NCBI GenBank assembly: GCA_013285505.1 | Contig: CP053450.1 | Span: forward strand, 62,001-126,000 | DNA from: Planctomycetota bacterium | GTDB lineage: Bacteria > Planctomycetota > Phycisphaerae > Phycisphaerales > UBA1924 | DNA: 64,000 nucleotides | Direction: 5' to 3' | Shown here: one piece after another, positions 51,583 to 61,287 of the stretch | How the letters are laid out: each line of letters begins with the position of its first letter | Position numbering within the stretch: position 1 is the first letter of the stretch | Notes under the pieces: generated by a model | Told to the model about the DNA's origin: nothing | The model's database searches: none | What the model saw: only the letters and a program-made list of their open reading frames with translations | Position numbers and translations under genes: made by a program

Positions 51583-51606
51583 GGTTTCAACAAGTCCACA
51601 CTTACC
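51583..51606 (-). repeat. Right terminal inverted repeat of the transposon
   Basis: Reads GGTAAGTGTG inward on the minus strand and matches the left end at 21 of 24 positions. Confidence 0.88.
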
Positions 51607-51614
51607 ATAAAGTA
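51607..51614. repeat. Target-site duplication, right copy (ATAAAGTA)
   Basis: Same as 48119-48126. It is followed by the rest of the original HxlR/VOC intergenic region. Confidence 0.88.
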
Positions 51615-51622
51615 TATTTACT
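51611..51622. promoter_or_regulatory. Palindrome upstream of the VOC gene, possible HxlR operator
   Basis: AGTATATTTACT is a near-palindrome in an AT-rich stretch 87 bases before the VOC start, and overlaps the duplicated target. AGTA...TACT half-sites in AT-rich DNA are common for HxlR/MarR-type regulators. Before the transposon inserted it would have lain about 10 bases from the HxlR start codon. Confidence 0.35.
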
Positions 51623-51708
51623 ATATATTCTGAACACCCCGGGTGCAAGGTGCTATCGGGGAGAAAGACCAACACGGGCACCACGCCCCCGGCAATCGGA
51701 GCTGCACG

Positions 51709-52086
51709 ATGGCGAACACCATGGGATTTCGGCAGGAGTTGACCATCTCGACGCAGGTCTCGGACCTCGACAAGGCCCTCACGTGGTACCGCGACATGCT
51801 CGGGTGCGAGCTGCTCTACCGCGTGGACGACCTCGCGTGGGCGGAGGTGACCAGCCCCATCGAGACCGTCCGCATCGGGCTGAGCCAGGTCGAGAAGCCC
51901 AAGACCAGCGGCCCGGTGCCGGTATGGTCGGTCGACGACATCGCCAAGGCACGGAGCGTCCTCGAGTCCAAGAAGGTGCGGTTCGACGGCGACACCGTGA
52001 CGATCCCGGATATGGTCAGCCTTGCCACGTTCTTCGATCCCGACGGCAACGCCTGGATGCTGGCCCAGTCGCTCGGCTCGGCCTGA
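51709..52086 (+). CDS. VOC-family (glyoxalase/bleomycin-resistance-like) protein
   Basis: 125 residues from ATG 51709. Two beta-alpha-beta-beta-beta units: QELTISTQVSDLDKALTWYR with DMLGCELLYRVDDLAWAEVT, and VPVWSVDDIAKARSVLESKK with TIPDMVSLATFFDPDGNAWM. The FFDPDGNAWMLAQS end is typical of VOC proteins. Such proteins act on aldehydes, toxins or antibiotics, or are uncharacterised. It was the divergent neighbour of the HxlR-type regulator before the transposon came in. Confidence 0.88.
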   Translation: MANTMGFRQELTISTQVSDLDKALTWYRDMLGCELLYRVDDLAWAEVTSPIETVRIGLSQVEKPKTSGPVPVWSVDDIAKARSVLESKKVRFDGDTVTIPDMVSLATFFDPDGNAWMLAQSLGSA

Positions 52087-52170
52087 GCGATCGCCAAAGC
52101 CCGATCGGGAGAGCCGCGGCTTCGGACTGCGCGGACCGGAACTGCTTCATCCCACGCACTGGAGACACCG

Positions 52171-52746
52171 ATGCCCAACCTCACACTCGCAGCCGCCATC
52201 GCCTGGGCTCTCACCGGCAGCGCCGGTCAGCCGCCCGCGGCTTCACCGCTCGCTGACCCCGCGCAGCACGATGTGGCCGCACAGCACGATGTCGCCGTCG
52301 TCGCCCCGCCGACGCTGACCGATCTCGAGTTCCTCGCCGGGGCGTGGGAGCACGACGAAGACGGCACGCTGGTGCGGGAGGTCTGGGACGAGCCGCGGGG
52401 CGACGCGATGGTCGGCCACTTCGTGGTGGTCAGCGGGGGCAGCGCCGTGCTGTATGAGCTGTTCGCCGTGGAGCAGGGTGAAGGTGCGCCGGTGCTCCGC
52501 CTGCGGCACTTCAACCGGGGTCTGGAGCCGTGGGCGAGCGAGGCGGACGCCCCGCTGACGCTCACGCTGATCGAGGCCGCCGACGGCCGCGCGGTCTTTG
52601 CCAATCCCGAGAACGACTTCCCGCGCGAGATGGTGTACGAGGTGAAAGAGAACGCTCTCACCGTCAGCCTGATCCCCGCGGCCGAATCGGCTCGGAGCAC
52701 ACTGACGCTGGAGTTCTCGCGCGTGCCCCATCTGGGCAGGAAGTAG
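52171..52746 (+). CDS. DUF6265 secreted protein
   Basis: 191 residues with an N-terminal signal region (LTLAAAIAWALTGSAGQPPA). The domain fits DUF6265, a lipocalin-like family of unknown role: LEFLAGAWEHDEDGTLVREV, EPRGDAMVGHFVVVSGG, YELFAVEQGEGAPVLRLRHF and VFANPENDFPREMVYEV. It probably folds as a beta barrel in the periplasm. It lies 84 bases after the VOC gene and may share its transcript. Convergent with the methyltransferase gene. Confidence 0.85.
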   Translation: MPNLTLAAAIAWALTGSAGQPPAASPLADPAQHDVAAQHDVAVVAPPTLTDLEFLAGAWEHDEDGTLVREVWDEPRGDAMVGHFVVVSGGSAVLYELFAVEQGEGAPVLRLRHFNRGLEPWASEADAPLTLTLIEAADGRAVFANPENDFPREMVYEVKENALTVSLIPAAESARSTLTLEFSRVPHLGRK

Positions 52747-52760
52747 ACTGGCAGCAGGGT

Positions 52761-53471
52761 CTATTTCGTGCAGCGGAGATAGCCGCGGGGGTTGAGTGTC
52801 ATGAACAGCTTCTCGCGGGCTCGGTCGATCTCAAACCGGTCGGTCGTCGCGAGGTAGTCGGTCACCGCCTCGAACGGGCCGGGCCCCTGGTCGGGCGCGT
52901 AGTCGGTGTGCACCGGATGCCCGTTGATGTTCGAGTCCTCGACGATCGCGTAGCACCCGGGCGTCACCATCGGGCCGTAGGCCTGCAGCTCGGCGAGGAC
53001 GTGGTCGCGGTTGTGCAGGCTGTCGAGGATGATCATGACTCGGTCGTGCTCGCCGATCATGCCGCGAACGCTTTCAATGGTCTCCGGGATGATGCTCGAC
53101 GCTTTGATCTTTTTCACGCGCGGGTGGTCGATCTCGGTTGGCCGGGTCACGGTGTCGATGGTCACCACGCGCGGGTCGTAGGCCTTGTCGGCCGCCTGCA
53201 TCGCGTCGAGCACCGTGCCGAGGAAATGGGCACTCCCCCCCCACGCGGTGCCCGTCTCGATGACGAGCGTCGGCCGGGTCTCGAAGAGGATCTCCTGATA
53301 GACCCACACATCGTGCGGCGACTTGAGGCACGCGGCCCCCATCCACGTCGTGCGCTCCCAGAGCCGCTTGGTGTAGTAGAGCGTGTGGTAGGCGTCGACA
53401 ACCTCCTGCTCGGAGGCCGACAGCGCGGGGTGGGCGTGGGTAGCTCCGAGCGTGTGTTGGGTGGTGCTCAC
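52761..53471 (-). CDS. CmcI-type methyltransferase/hydroxylase family protein
   Basis: 236 residues from GTG 53471, whose GTGA overlaps the preceding stop. The family (COG3510, CmcI/RfbU-like) has a Rossmann SAM fold: WVYQEILFETRPTLVIETGT (motif I, ETGTAWGGSA), VVTIDTVTRPTEIDHPRVKK and MIILDSLHNRDHVLAELQAY (metal-binding Asp and His), then GCYAIVEDSNINGHPV. Members include rhamnosyl O-methyltransferases and cephalosporin pathway enzymes. Last gene of the minus-strand polysaccharide operon, so sugar O-methylation is a fair inference. Confidence 0.88.
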   Translation of the reverse strand: MSTTQHTLGATHAHPALSASEQEVVDAYHTLYYTKRLWERTTWMGAACLKSPHDVWVYQEILFETRPTLVIETGTAWGGSAHFLGTVLDAMQAADKAYDPRVVTIDTVTRPTEIDHPRVKKIKASSIIPETIESVRGMIGEHDRVMIILDSLHNRDHVLAELQAYGPMVTPGCYAIVEDSNINGHPVHTDYAPDQGPGPFEAVTDYLATTDRFEIDRAREKLFMTLNPRGYLRCTK

Positions 53472-55659
53472 GTGCCGGCCTCGATCTTGTTGGGTGTAGT
53501 TGTGTCGGTGGGGATGGTCACGACGGGCGGGGTCGCGGGCTCGGCGAGCTGCTGGCCGTTTGATGCGGGGGCTGCGCTCGGTGCCGGGTCGCTGGCCGAC
53601 GCCTTTGCCTTCTTGGCCTGCCTGGCGCGGCGTTCATCGATCCGGCGCGAACGCTGCTCACGGAAGGCGTTGTACTGCCGGCAGAGCTCGTCATGGCCGA
53701 GCAGCCGCAGCTGTCCCTGCGGCCAGTCGGTCGCCTCGATCGCGCGGACGAATTCGGGATCGGTCGCGCCGCTCTCCTCGCCCTTGCGGAGCAGCGCGGG
53801 CGAGAGCGCCGCACTCTTGTCCACGAAGCCGCCCACGCCGAACGTCTCGTTGTGGCGGAGCGAGAAGTACGCCTCGGCGAGGACGCGCGGGGGGTTGGTC
53901 TTGATCGAACGCATCAGGTCGATCACCATGGGTTTCATCTCGCGGGGGTCCACGGCGAAGGTCTGGGCCCAGCGCGCCACGATCGGGGCCGCGGCGGTCA
54001 CGCCGTCCTGGAAGTACCGCGTGTAGCGCCGCCACACCGCGTCCTCGCTCTCGTCGTGGACGCGCACGGCGCCGAGTGTCCCGTCCTCGCGGCGTTGGTA
54101 TCCGCGCACGCTCCCGGTGTCGGTGTTGGAGAGCATCTCCATCGGCGAGACGTTGTAGACGATCTGCATGACCGCCTCGGGATCGAGCCGGGCGTCCGGG
54201 CCGACGGCGTGCTTGGTCGAGTTGGCGGGCTGCTCGTTGAGCATCTGCACCAGTGACAGGTAGCACCCCGCGATCTTCTGCCGCGGGAACAGGTGCGCGA
54301 TGTTGTCGTGGATTGTCCCCCGCCACCCGATATCGACAACGACACCCGGGCCGCTGCCGAGCCCCTTGCCCCGGAGGTATTCCACCAGCATCTTGCGGCG
54401 CCGATCGCGCTGCCGCTCGAGCAGCCGCCGGAACAACGGATCGTTGAACATCCGCCGCACGCCGGGATCGCTCCACGGTCGGGCGACAACCGAGTCTGGG
54501 TCAACGCCGTTGCGGGCAAAGATCGGCTCGAAGGGCAGCGGGTTGACATCGCACGTCTTGAGCAGCTGCGCCATCGACTGCTCTTTGTACTGTCCCCACA
54601 CACGCATCATCTGCTTGGTGGTCACGTTGCCGAGCGAGGGCAGGAACGTCGCCACGCGGCTGACCTCGATGACCTCGGCGCGGGGCTCGTCGAGCCCAAA
54701 GGGACGCAGCGGCGCGACCGCGTCGTGCACCCGCCGGAAGAACTCGCCCTCCCGCGTGCAGTAGTGGACCGCCGGGCACCCGAGCGAGTGCGCCTCCTGC
54801 ATCGCCCGCAGCACCAACGCCACGTACATCGGGGCGGCCCGGAAGCCGATCTCGAAGAGCTGGCGCTGCTCGGGCGTGAGCGCCGGATCGGGAGTGCACG
54901 CCGCGCGGAGTTCCCGCCGCAGCAGCTGGGCCGTCGGCACGAAGTTGCCCTTGCGCCGGGCCTCGAGCCGTCCCCTGTGGGCCGCCCGCTTGGCCTCTTC
55001 CTCGTCGTGGTGGTAGTGGACGGCGCGGATGCCGAACCGCTTGGGGCTCTTCACGTCCGACCACTCGTTGTCGCCGATGTGGGTGTGGTGGCCGGGTTCG
55101 GCGAGCGTCTCGCGCTGCACGTGGGCGAAGAGCCGCCCCCGCATCTTGTTCACGCCGCAGTCGGACGAGACGAACACCCGCTCGAAGGGCAGTGCCCCGC
55201 ACACCTCGCCGAGGATCCGCTTGAGGTGCCGCTCGCCGAGATAGAAATCCGAGAGCCCGACCAGCCGGTCGGCCTCGTGGTGACGCAGGATCCGCCGCAT
55301 GCGCTCGTCGGCGTACGACACCCGCACCTCGTGGGCGACCTCTGCCTCGACGAGCCTCTCGGCCAGCGAGACCCGGTGCGACTCGGGCACCCGCGGCCGG
55401 AGCGTCATCGCGAGCCACCGCTCGAAGACCTCTTCGACGCTGTACTCGTTGTCGAGCCCCGCGGCCTCCTTCTCCTGCGCAATCTCCGACTCCACGCGCA
55501 CCCGGGCGTCCACGAGGCTCCACGCCCCGCCGAACCGCGGCCGCAGGTCTTCGCGCCCGGCGGGCCCACAGCGCGCGCAGTGAACAGCTTCACCTCGTCG
55601 GGGTGGCAACGCCGCCGGAGGACGGTGTCCCAGATGTCAACGCTGAGCAGCGTGGGCAT
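53468..55659 (-). CDS. HAD-superfamily hydrolase-type glycan protein (COG5610-like), one frame break
   Basis: About 730 residues from ATG 55659. The N-terminus is a HAD motif I, MPTLLSVDIWDTVLRRRCHP, then GLSDFYLGERHLKRIL and HIGDNEWSDVKSPKRFGIRA (HAD motif IV region). The frame breaks near 55575 in a GCGCGC run (extra GC). Residues ~250-560 form the second domain shared with the gene at 20854-22210 (AVHYCTREGEFFRRVH; VVVDIGWRGTIHDNIAHLFP). It ends in a charged, low-complexity tail. Such proteins occur in surface-glycan clusters; the reaction is unknown. It lies six bases after the glycosyltransferase gene. Confidence 0.82.
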
Positions 55660-55665
55660 CGGTCG

Positions 55666-57176
55666 TCACTTCCTCTCCGGCTTGAAGGGGTCGCCCTCGC
55701 GCGATCCCCTGCCGACGAGCCGCACCAGCGGCGTGGACTTGGCGGTCGCGATCATCCGGTAGGCTCGGCTGTTGCGCACGCGCTCGAGTACGACGCGGGG
55801 GTCCTCCTTGGGGTCGATTTGCTGCCATCCCTTGCCGAACCGGGCGTCGGCCACCGCGCGGTACACGGGGTTGGCTTTGAGCATGTTGACGGTCCGCCAT
55901 GAGCGGCTTGAGAGGATGCGGTCCAGCTCATCCACCGCCGCGAGACGCTCCCGCACGCCGGAGGCCACCGCCGCCCCGGCCGCAAGGCTCGTCGGCGTGG
56001 CACCGGCGCGCCGGTGAGCGGGTCGTGCGTGAACGCCAGCTGTGCCGGTCGGTGGTACATCGGCTCGATGCCCTTGGCCCGTCTGGTCCACGCCCGCTCC
56101 CGACCGGCGAGCAGGTCCTCGACCGCGCCGACGAACTGCTTGAACCCGTACTCGAGCGTCCGCGGCCGCATGTACTCCCGGGCGAACGTGCTCATCGCGC
56201 TCCAGCGGGCCTCGTCGTCGAGCACCATGGCCAGCGCCCGGGCCAGCGAGTCTGGCCTCGGCGCCGCGAGCAGGACCCCGTGCTCTGGCATGTCGAACAG
56301 ATTGTTGGGCCGGTGGATGTCCACCACGGGCAGGCCGCAGGCCATCATCTCGAACGGGATGCGGGAGGGGTTGGTCGCGCTGATGCACAGCCCCGCCGAG
56401 CAGCGGCTGTAGAGCGCCGCACACTCCTCGACGCTCAGCAGGCCGAGGTGCTCGTGCTCGAAGGGCAGGTCCGGCTTGTCGCGCGTGCCGTAGAGATAGA
56501 TCTTGACATCCGGTTTGTGCCGCTTGAGGACACCGAGCGACTGGATGAGCAGGTTCGGGCACCGTCTCGGCTTCTCGGGCTGGTAGATCGCGCAGACCGC
56601 GCGTTCACGCTCGACGCCTGCGTCCGGCCGGTAGATCTCGCCGTCGGCGCAGAACTCGAAGAAGGTCGCCGGGCAGCCGTTCTCGCGGGCCAGGCGCTGG
56701 CTGAGCCACCGCCCGATCGAGACCACCGGCAGGCCGAGGCTGTAGGAGTCTTCCGCCTTCAGGTAGCCGTCGTTGACGGGCATGAAGTAGGCCTCGTAGT
56801 CCTGCACGAAGTATGCCTTCTTGCATTTGATCTTCGGCCTGGCGACAAACGCCGCGGTGTACCACGCCGTCGCCATCGCCAGATCGAACCCTTCGGGGAT
56901 GTCGAACCCCAGGTGCAGCCGCTCGCCCGTGAAGCCGAAGAACTGCGAGAATTGCGCGCGCACCTCCGCGAGCCGCTCCTCGGGTGTCGCGTCGGTGCTT
57001 CTCCGCGCGTCCTCGACGAAGACGTGGCACTCGTGCCCTGCCGTCTCCAGCGCTTCGATGTTCTGGAGGATCGTGCGGTGCCCGCCGGAGCCCTCCAGCG
57101 GTTGGGGCACGAGCCACGCGATGCGCGAGCCCTTGCCTCGATTGCCCGTTCCGGATTCACTGTGTGCCTTCGTCAT
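55666..57176 (-). CDS. WsaF-like family 4 glycosyltransferase, one frame break
   Basis: About 503 residues from ATG 57176. The N-terminal domain RIAWLVPQPLEGSGGHRTIL, the middle KCKKAYFVQDYEAYFMPVND and SIGRWLSQRLARENGCPATF are typical of WsaF-type rhamnosyltransferases. The C-terminal nucleotide-sugar half has VKIYLYGTRDKPD, SAGLCISATNPSRIPFEMMA and CGLPVVDIHRPNNLF. After ~residue 385 the frame breaks at 56010 (extra GC); the repaired tail runs to VRLVGRGSREGDPFKPERK. It adds a sugar, perhaps rhamnose, to the exported polymer. Confidence 0.85.
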
Positions 57177-57226
57177 GCCTTGCCCAAACTCCGCACCGTG
57201 CCCGCCGGGGGGAACGGTGAAATGTC

Positions 57227-58853
57227 TTACCCGTGCCGCTCTCCGGACAGCCAGTCGGTCTCGCCGCGCCCGCCCTTGCGCATCTGCTCGAGCTGCTCGC
57301 GGCTGGTCGGCCACGATCGTCTCGAGGTGCTCGGACCGCAGGCTCTGCAGATCCGCGTCCACGTCGAGCAGTGCGAGCCGCTCGCGGAACGCCCTGGCCG
57401 CGGCCTCGCTGCCGAGCCGCGACCGCTCGATCGCGTCACCCAGCGCCGCAAACCGCTCCGCCGCCTGCCGCCGATCCTTCTCGTGCGAGGTCGCCAGCGC
57501 CGAGACGTGCGTCGCCATGTCGGCCAACAGCGACTCCAGCCGCTCCCGTGCCTTCCCGGCCTCGCCCAGCTGCGATTGCAACCGTTCTGTCGCGGCCCGG
57601 CCCGCCGCGACCTCTTCGCGGAGCTTCGTCTCCCGTTCGAGCACCCGCTCCAAGCGCTGGTCGAGCTTGGACTGGTGTTCCAGGAGCTTGTCGATTCGTT
57701 GCTGCTGGCCCTGCATCTGCTGGCGTAGTTCCTCGCGTGCGGCCTCCGCCACGCCCGCCCGTTTGTCGAGACGAGCGACCGCCTCTTCCCTCTTCCGGAC
57801 GTCCTGCCGCAGACCGGTGATGGTCTCGTCGCGCCGCCGGATCCGGTCCGACTGGGTCTGAATGACCTCGTACCGCTCCTTGGCGAGCGTCCGTGCGGCC
57901 TCCACTTCCGCGGCCCGCTTCTCGATCGCCTCGTCACGCAGACGGATCTTCTCAGACTGCTGTTTGATCGCCTCCTGCCGCTCGACCGCCAGCTTCTCCG
58001 CGGCCGTCGCTCTGGCCAGCGCTCGCTCCTGCGCCTCCGCGGGCACGGTCGATTCCCGCAGTGCCTCCAAACGCTCGCGCAGTTCGGCCTGCTTGTTCGA
58101 CTGCTTCTGGATCGTCGCCATCCGCTCTTCGGCCATCCGCCCGAGGTCGCGTGCCTCGATCGCGGCCCGCTCCGCCCTGGCGATCGCGGGGTAGGCCACC
58201 AGTTTGTCGGTCAGCCCCAGCGCCTCGAGCGCCTGGAATCTCGCGTCCCCCTTCGGGAACAGGACGCCCAGGCCCCACGAGTGGTCGAAGGCGAAGCTCG
58301 GGTGCTGTGTGGAGAGCTGGTTCCAGTAGTCCGTCGAGCCGTACCCGGTGTCGGGCGCGACATCGTGGAAGAGCATCACGCCGTCCGGCGCGAGCTTGGG
58401 CAGCCAGGTCTCGAAGTCTTCCTTGACCGCCTCGAACGTGTGCAGGCCGTCGATGTGGATCAGGTCGACACTCTCGTCGGCGACCAGCGGCAGCGCGTCG
58501 GCGAAGAACATCTGGTGCAGCGTGATCGACTGCTTCGGGAACGACGCCTTCACGATGCGCCGCACTGTGTCGAGCACTTCCGACCCGTACTTGCCGGCGT
58601 GCTCTTCTCCCTCGAACGTGTCTACACCGATCAGCTCGGTGTCCTTCATCCGGCCGTCCTTCATCGCCTGGGCGAAGGTGAAGAACGACGTCCCCCAGTG
58701 CACACCCAGCTCGGCGATGCGGCCCGGCCGCATCCACCGCACGAGGTCGTAGGCGAACCGCCGGTGCCCGCCCCACGGCCAGACCGGGTTCATGTCGCAG
58801 ACCTTGTCGGCCTGGAACTTCGGTTCCCAGTATTTCCAGACCTGCTTAGCCAA
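57227..58853 (-). CDS. Class I methyltransferase with a long C-terminal coiled coil; one frame break
   Basis: About 541 residues. The start TTG 58853 overlaps the Wzt stop by eight bases; ATG at residue 21 is the alternative. Residues 1-220 are a SAM methyltransferase: RIAELGVHWGTSFFTFAQAM (motif I), LIGVDTFEGEEHAGKY, DLIHIDGLHTFEAVKEDFET and GVMLFHDVAPDTGYG. Residues ~230-540 are a continuous charged heptad coiled coil (AIEKRAAEVEAARTLAKERY; RRIDKLLEHQSKLDQRLERV-type runs). An extra C near 57315 breaks the frame close to the end; it repairs to LETIVADQREQLEQMRKGGR. Adjacent to Wzt, this is the layout of a WbdD-like chain-terminating methyltransferase with a length ruler, though no kinase domain is present. 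Confidence 0.8.
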
Positions 58854-60273
58854 CTCGGGTGATCCTCACATCTTTGACCGGGTTGGTGAACATGCCGTGC
58901 ACGGGGCGCTGCGGCGCGATGCCCGTGACCGACACCACGTTGTGCGCCCAGCACTGCACGGTGTGGTGGTGCGCGTGCTTGCCCTCGCCGATGCCGAAGG
59001 TCGCGGTGTACTCCGCCGGACGCACCTCGGGCCACGCATAGTCCATCCGCACCACATATGTTCCCGCCTCCGGGCACGCCAGCGCCACCTTCGGCTTGCT
59101 CAGCGAGTTGTCGCCGAACACGGCGTTGCCGAACCGATCGTTCATCACCACGCCGAAGATCAGGTCCTGCTTGGGCGTTGCGACGTCGATCTCGAAGTAG
59201 CACGCGAACGCGTCGCGGGGCTGGATCGCGCGGACAGGCTCGCCGTTGGAATCGGCAAGCGCCACGCGGCGGATCACCACGTCGCCCGCCCCGCCGAGCT
59301 TGTCGGCGGGGACCTCGACCCACGGCAGGCTCTCGTCGAGTGCCCCGGCAGTGCCGCCGGAGTTTGCGCCCAGCACCTCGCCCTGCGGCGGGCTCTTCGC
59401 CCCGGTGCCGGGTGCCTTATCGCCGCCGAACTGGGCGTTGTGCACGATCTTGGTGTAGAACGCGATCGCGTCCAGCGGCTCGCCCTCGAAGGCCACCCGC
59501 CCCTTGTGCATCACCAGCGCGCGGTCGCAGTGGTTGGCTACCGCGTTGAGGTCGTGCGTCACCAGCAGCTTGGTCGTGTCGGCGAGTTCCTCGCGCATGT
59601 ACTTGTGGCACCGCTGCTGGAAGAAGACGTCACCGACAGCCAGCGCCTCGTCCACGACCAGGATCTCCGGCCGCACCTGCGCCGCGACCGCGAACGCCAG
59701 CCGCACGTACATCCCGCTCGAGTAGGTCTTCACCGGCTGATCGATGAAGTCACCGATATCCGCAAACTCGACGATGCGGTCGTAGAGCTCGTTGACGCGC
59801 TTGCGCGAGAGGCCGCGGATCGACCCCGCGAGATACACGTTCTCGCGTCCGGTGAACTCCGCGTTAAACCCCGCCCCCAGTTCGAGGAGCGCCGAGATCT
59901 GCCCGTTCACCCGCACCGAGCCCTCCGTCGGGTTCAGCGTGCCGGCGATCATCTGCATCAGCGTCGACTTGCCCGAGCCGTTGCGCCCGATGATGCCCAC
60001 AGACTCGCCCCGCCGGACCGTCAGGCTCACGTCCCGGACCGCCCAGAACTCGCGGTAGTACTTCTTCTTCCACCGAGTCAGTGCCTGCTTGAGCCGGTCG
60101 GACGGGTGCTTGTAGATCTGGTAGCACTTGCTCACACCACGGACGTCGATTGCCGCGGGGCGCGCGTCCGCAGCCGCCCCGGCCGCCGCACGACCCGTCT
60201 GCCCACGCGGCACCGCCGGGCCCGCCTTCGGCTCCCGCTGGTCGCTCCCGGGTTGGATCGTCGCCTCTGCCAT
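58846..60273 (-). CDS. ABC transporter ATPase for polysaccharide export (Wzt-like) with C-terminal carbohydrate-binding domain
   Basis: 475 residues from ATG 60273. ATPase: AIDVRGVSKCYQIYKHPSDR, Walker A GIIGRNGSGKSTLMQMI, signature TYSSGMYVRLAFAVAAQV, Walker B ILVVDEALAVGDVFFQQRCH and H-loop LLVTHDL. Residues ~330-475 form a Wzt_C-type beta sandwich (VVIRRVALADSNGEPVRAIQ; AFACYFEIDVATPKQDLIFG; YTATFGIGEGKHAHHHTVQC) that recognises the finished, terminally modified glycan. It energises export by the divergent Wzm-like permease. Confidence 0.94.
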   Translation of the reverse strand: MAEATIQPGSDQREPKAGPAVPRGQTGRAAAGAAADARPAAIDVRGVSKCYQIYKHPSDRLKQALTRWKKKYYREFWAVRDVSLTVRRGESVGIIGRNGSGKSTLMQMIAGTLNPTEGSVRVNGQISALLELGAGFNAEFTGRENVYLAGSIRGLSRKRVNELYDRIVEFADIGDFIDQPVKTYSSGMYVRLAFAVAAQVRPEILVVDEALAVGDVFFQQRCHKYMREELADTTKLLVTHDLNAVANHCDRALVMHKGRVAFEGEPLDAIAFYTKIVHNAQFGGDKAPGTGAKSPPQGEVLGANSGGTAGALDESLPWVEVPADKLGGAGDVVIRRVALADSNGEPVRAIQPRDAFACYFEIDVATPKQDLIFGVVMNDRFGNAVFGDNSLSKPKVALACPEAGTYVVRMDYAWPEVRPAEYTATFGIGEGKHAHHHTVQCWAHNVVSVTGIAPQRPVHGMFTNPVKDVRITRVG

Positions 60274-60411
60274 ACCTGCCAACACCGGCCCCGCCTGTCC
60301 CGGGGCCTCCGACTCCTCCTCGCAACCGCTGCGCAGCACTACTATACGCGGGCCCAACCGCCGCTCACCCGGACAAACCCCATCCCGCAGACCGCCCGAT
60401 CGTCCCGCATC

Positions 60412-61287
60412 ATGTCGATGGCCACACTCCCAACGACCAGCCCGGCTCGACCCGCCCAGAGGCCCGGCTCACCGCTCAACCCGGTGCGCATGATGCGATC
60501 GCTCTGGGGCCACCGCGAGCTCACCACCCAGTTCGCAGCCAGGCGTATCAAGTCCAAGTACAAGGGTCAGGCCCTCGGATTCGCCTGGTCGATCACCGAC
60601 CCGCTCATCACGCTGGCCATCTATACGTTCGTCTTCGGCCTGGTGCTCCGCCGGGCCTCCGACCCCGACGCCGCCGGCGGCATCGCCCGGTTCGCCCTCG
60701 AGGTCTTCGCCGGGATCATCACCTTCAACCTGTTCCGCGAGATGGTCGGCGCCGCCCCCACACTGGTTATCGGACAGCCCAACTTCGTCAAGAAGGTGGT
60801 CTACCCGCTGGAGACCCTGCCCGTCTCGCAGCTGCTGGTCTCGCTCTTCAACTACGCCACCGGCCTGATCGTCTGGCTGATCGGCTTTGCGATCTTCTCG
60901 AGCACCCACATCCCAAGCCCGCGGCTGCTGCTCGTGCCGGTCGTCCTGCTGCCCGTTGCCCTGATGGGCCTCGGCGTCTCGTGGTTCCTCGCCTCGCTGG
61001 GCGTCTTCCTCCGCGACCTGAAGAACCCGACCGGCAGCGTGCTCCACATGCTGTTCTTCCTCAGCGCGATTTTCTACCGGATCGACGACGTGCCCGAGGC
61101 GTACCGGTGGATGATCGCCGTCAACCCCCTCGCCCAGTCGGTCGAGGCCGCCCGCGCCGTCATGTTCGGCGAAACCTGGCCGCACTGGGGCTGGCTCGGC
61201 GGCATGACCCTCGGCGGAGCGGTGCTGTGTGTCGCGGGGTACGCGTTCTTCATGAAGAGCCGCAAGGCGTTCGCGGATGTGATCTAG
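60412..61287 (+). CDS. ABC transporter permease for polysaccharide export (Wzm-like)
   Basis: 291 residues from ATG 60412. It has six membrane helices with the ABC-2 polysaccharide pattern: ELTTQFAARRIKSKYKGQAL (cytosolic gate helix), AWSITDPLITLAIYTFVFGL, KKVVYPLETLPVSQLLVSLF, LGVFLRDLKNPTGSVLHMLF and FLSAIFYRIDDVPEAYRWMI. Divergent from its Wzt partner across a 138-bp gap. It forms the channel for undecaprenyl-linked glycan. Confidence 0.93.
   Translation: MSMATLPTTSPARPAQRPGSPLNPVRMMRSLWGHRELTTQFAARRIKSKYKGQALGFAWSITDPLITLAIYTFVFGLVLRRASDPDAAGGIARFALEVFAGIITFNLFREMVGAAPTLVIGQPNFVKKVVYPLETLPVSQLLVSLFNYATGLIVWLIGFAIFSSTHIPSPRLLLVPVVLLPVALMGLGVSWFLASLGVFLRDLKNPTGSVLHMLFFLSAIFYRIDDVPEAYRWMIAVNPLAQSVEAARAVMFGETWPHWGWLGGMTLGGAVLCVAGYAFFMKSRKAFADVI

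Larger units (their letters stand above)
48127..51606 (+). mobile_element. IS1595-family transposon with cargo genes, 3,480 bp
   Basis: Inverted ends of 24 bp (21 matches) and 8-bp direct duplications outside them define the element exactly. Inside, left to right: a HEPN-like gene and an overlapping unknown gene (minus), the transposase (plus), a 300-bp hairpin-rich noncoding segment, a DUF5343 gene (minus) and a 60-residue ORF (plus). Left-side cargo has near 50% GC against about 70% for the chromosome, showing foreign origin. Simple IS1595 elements carry only a transposase in about 1 kb; this one is three times that. It inserted in the ~100-bp gap between a double-HxlR gene and a VOC gene. 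The near-identical ends and perfect duplication suggest recent movement. Confidence 0.88.
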
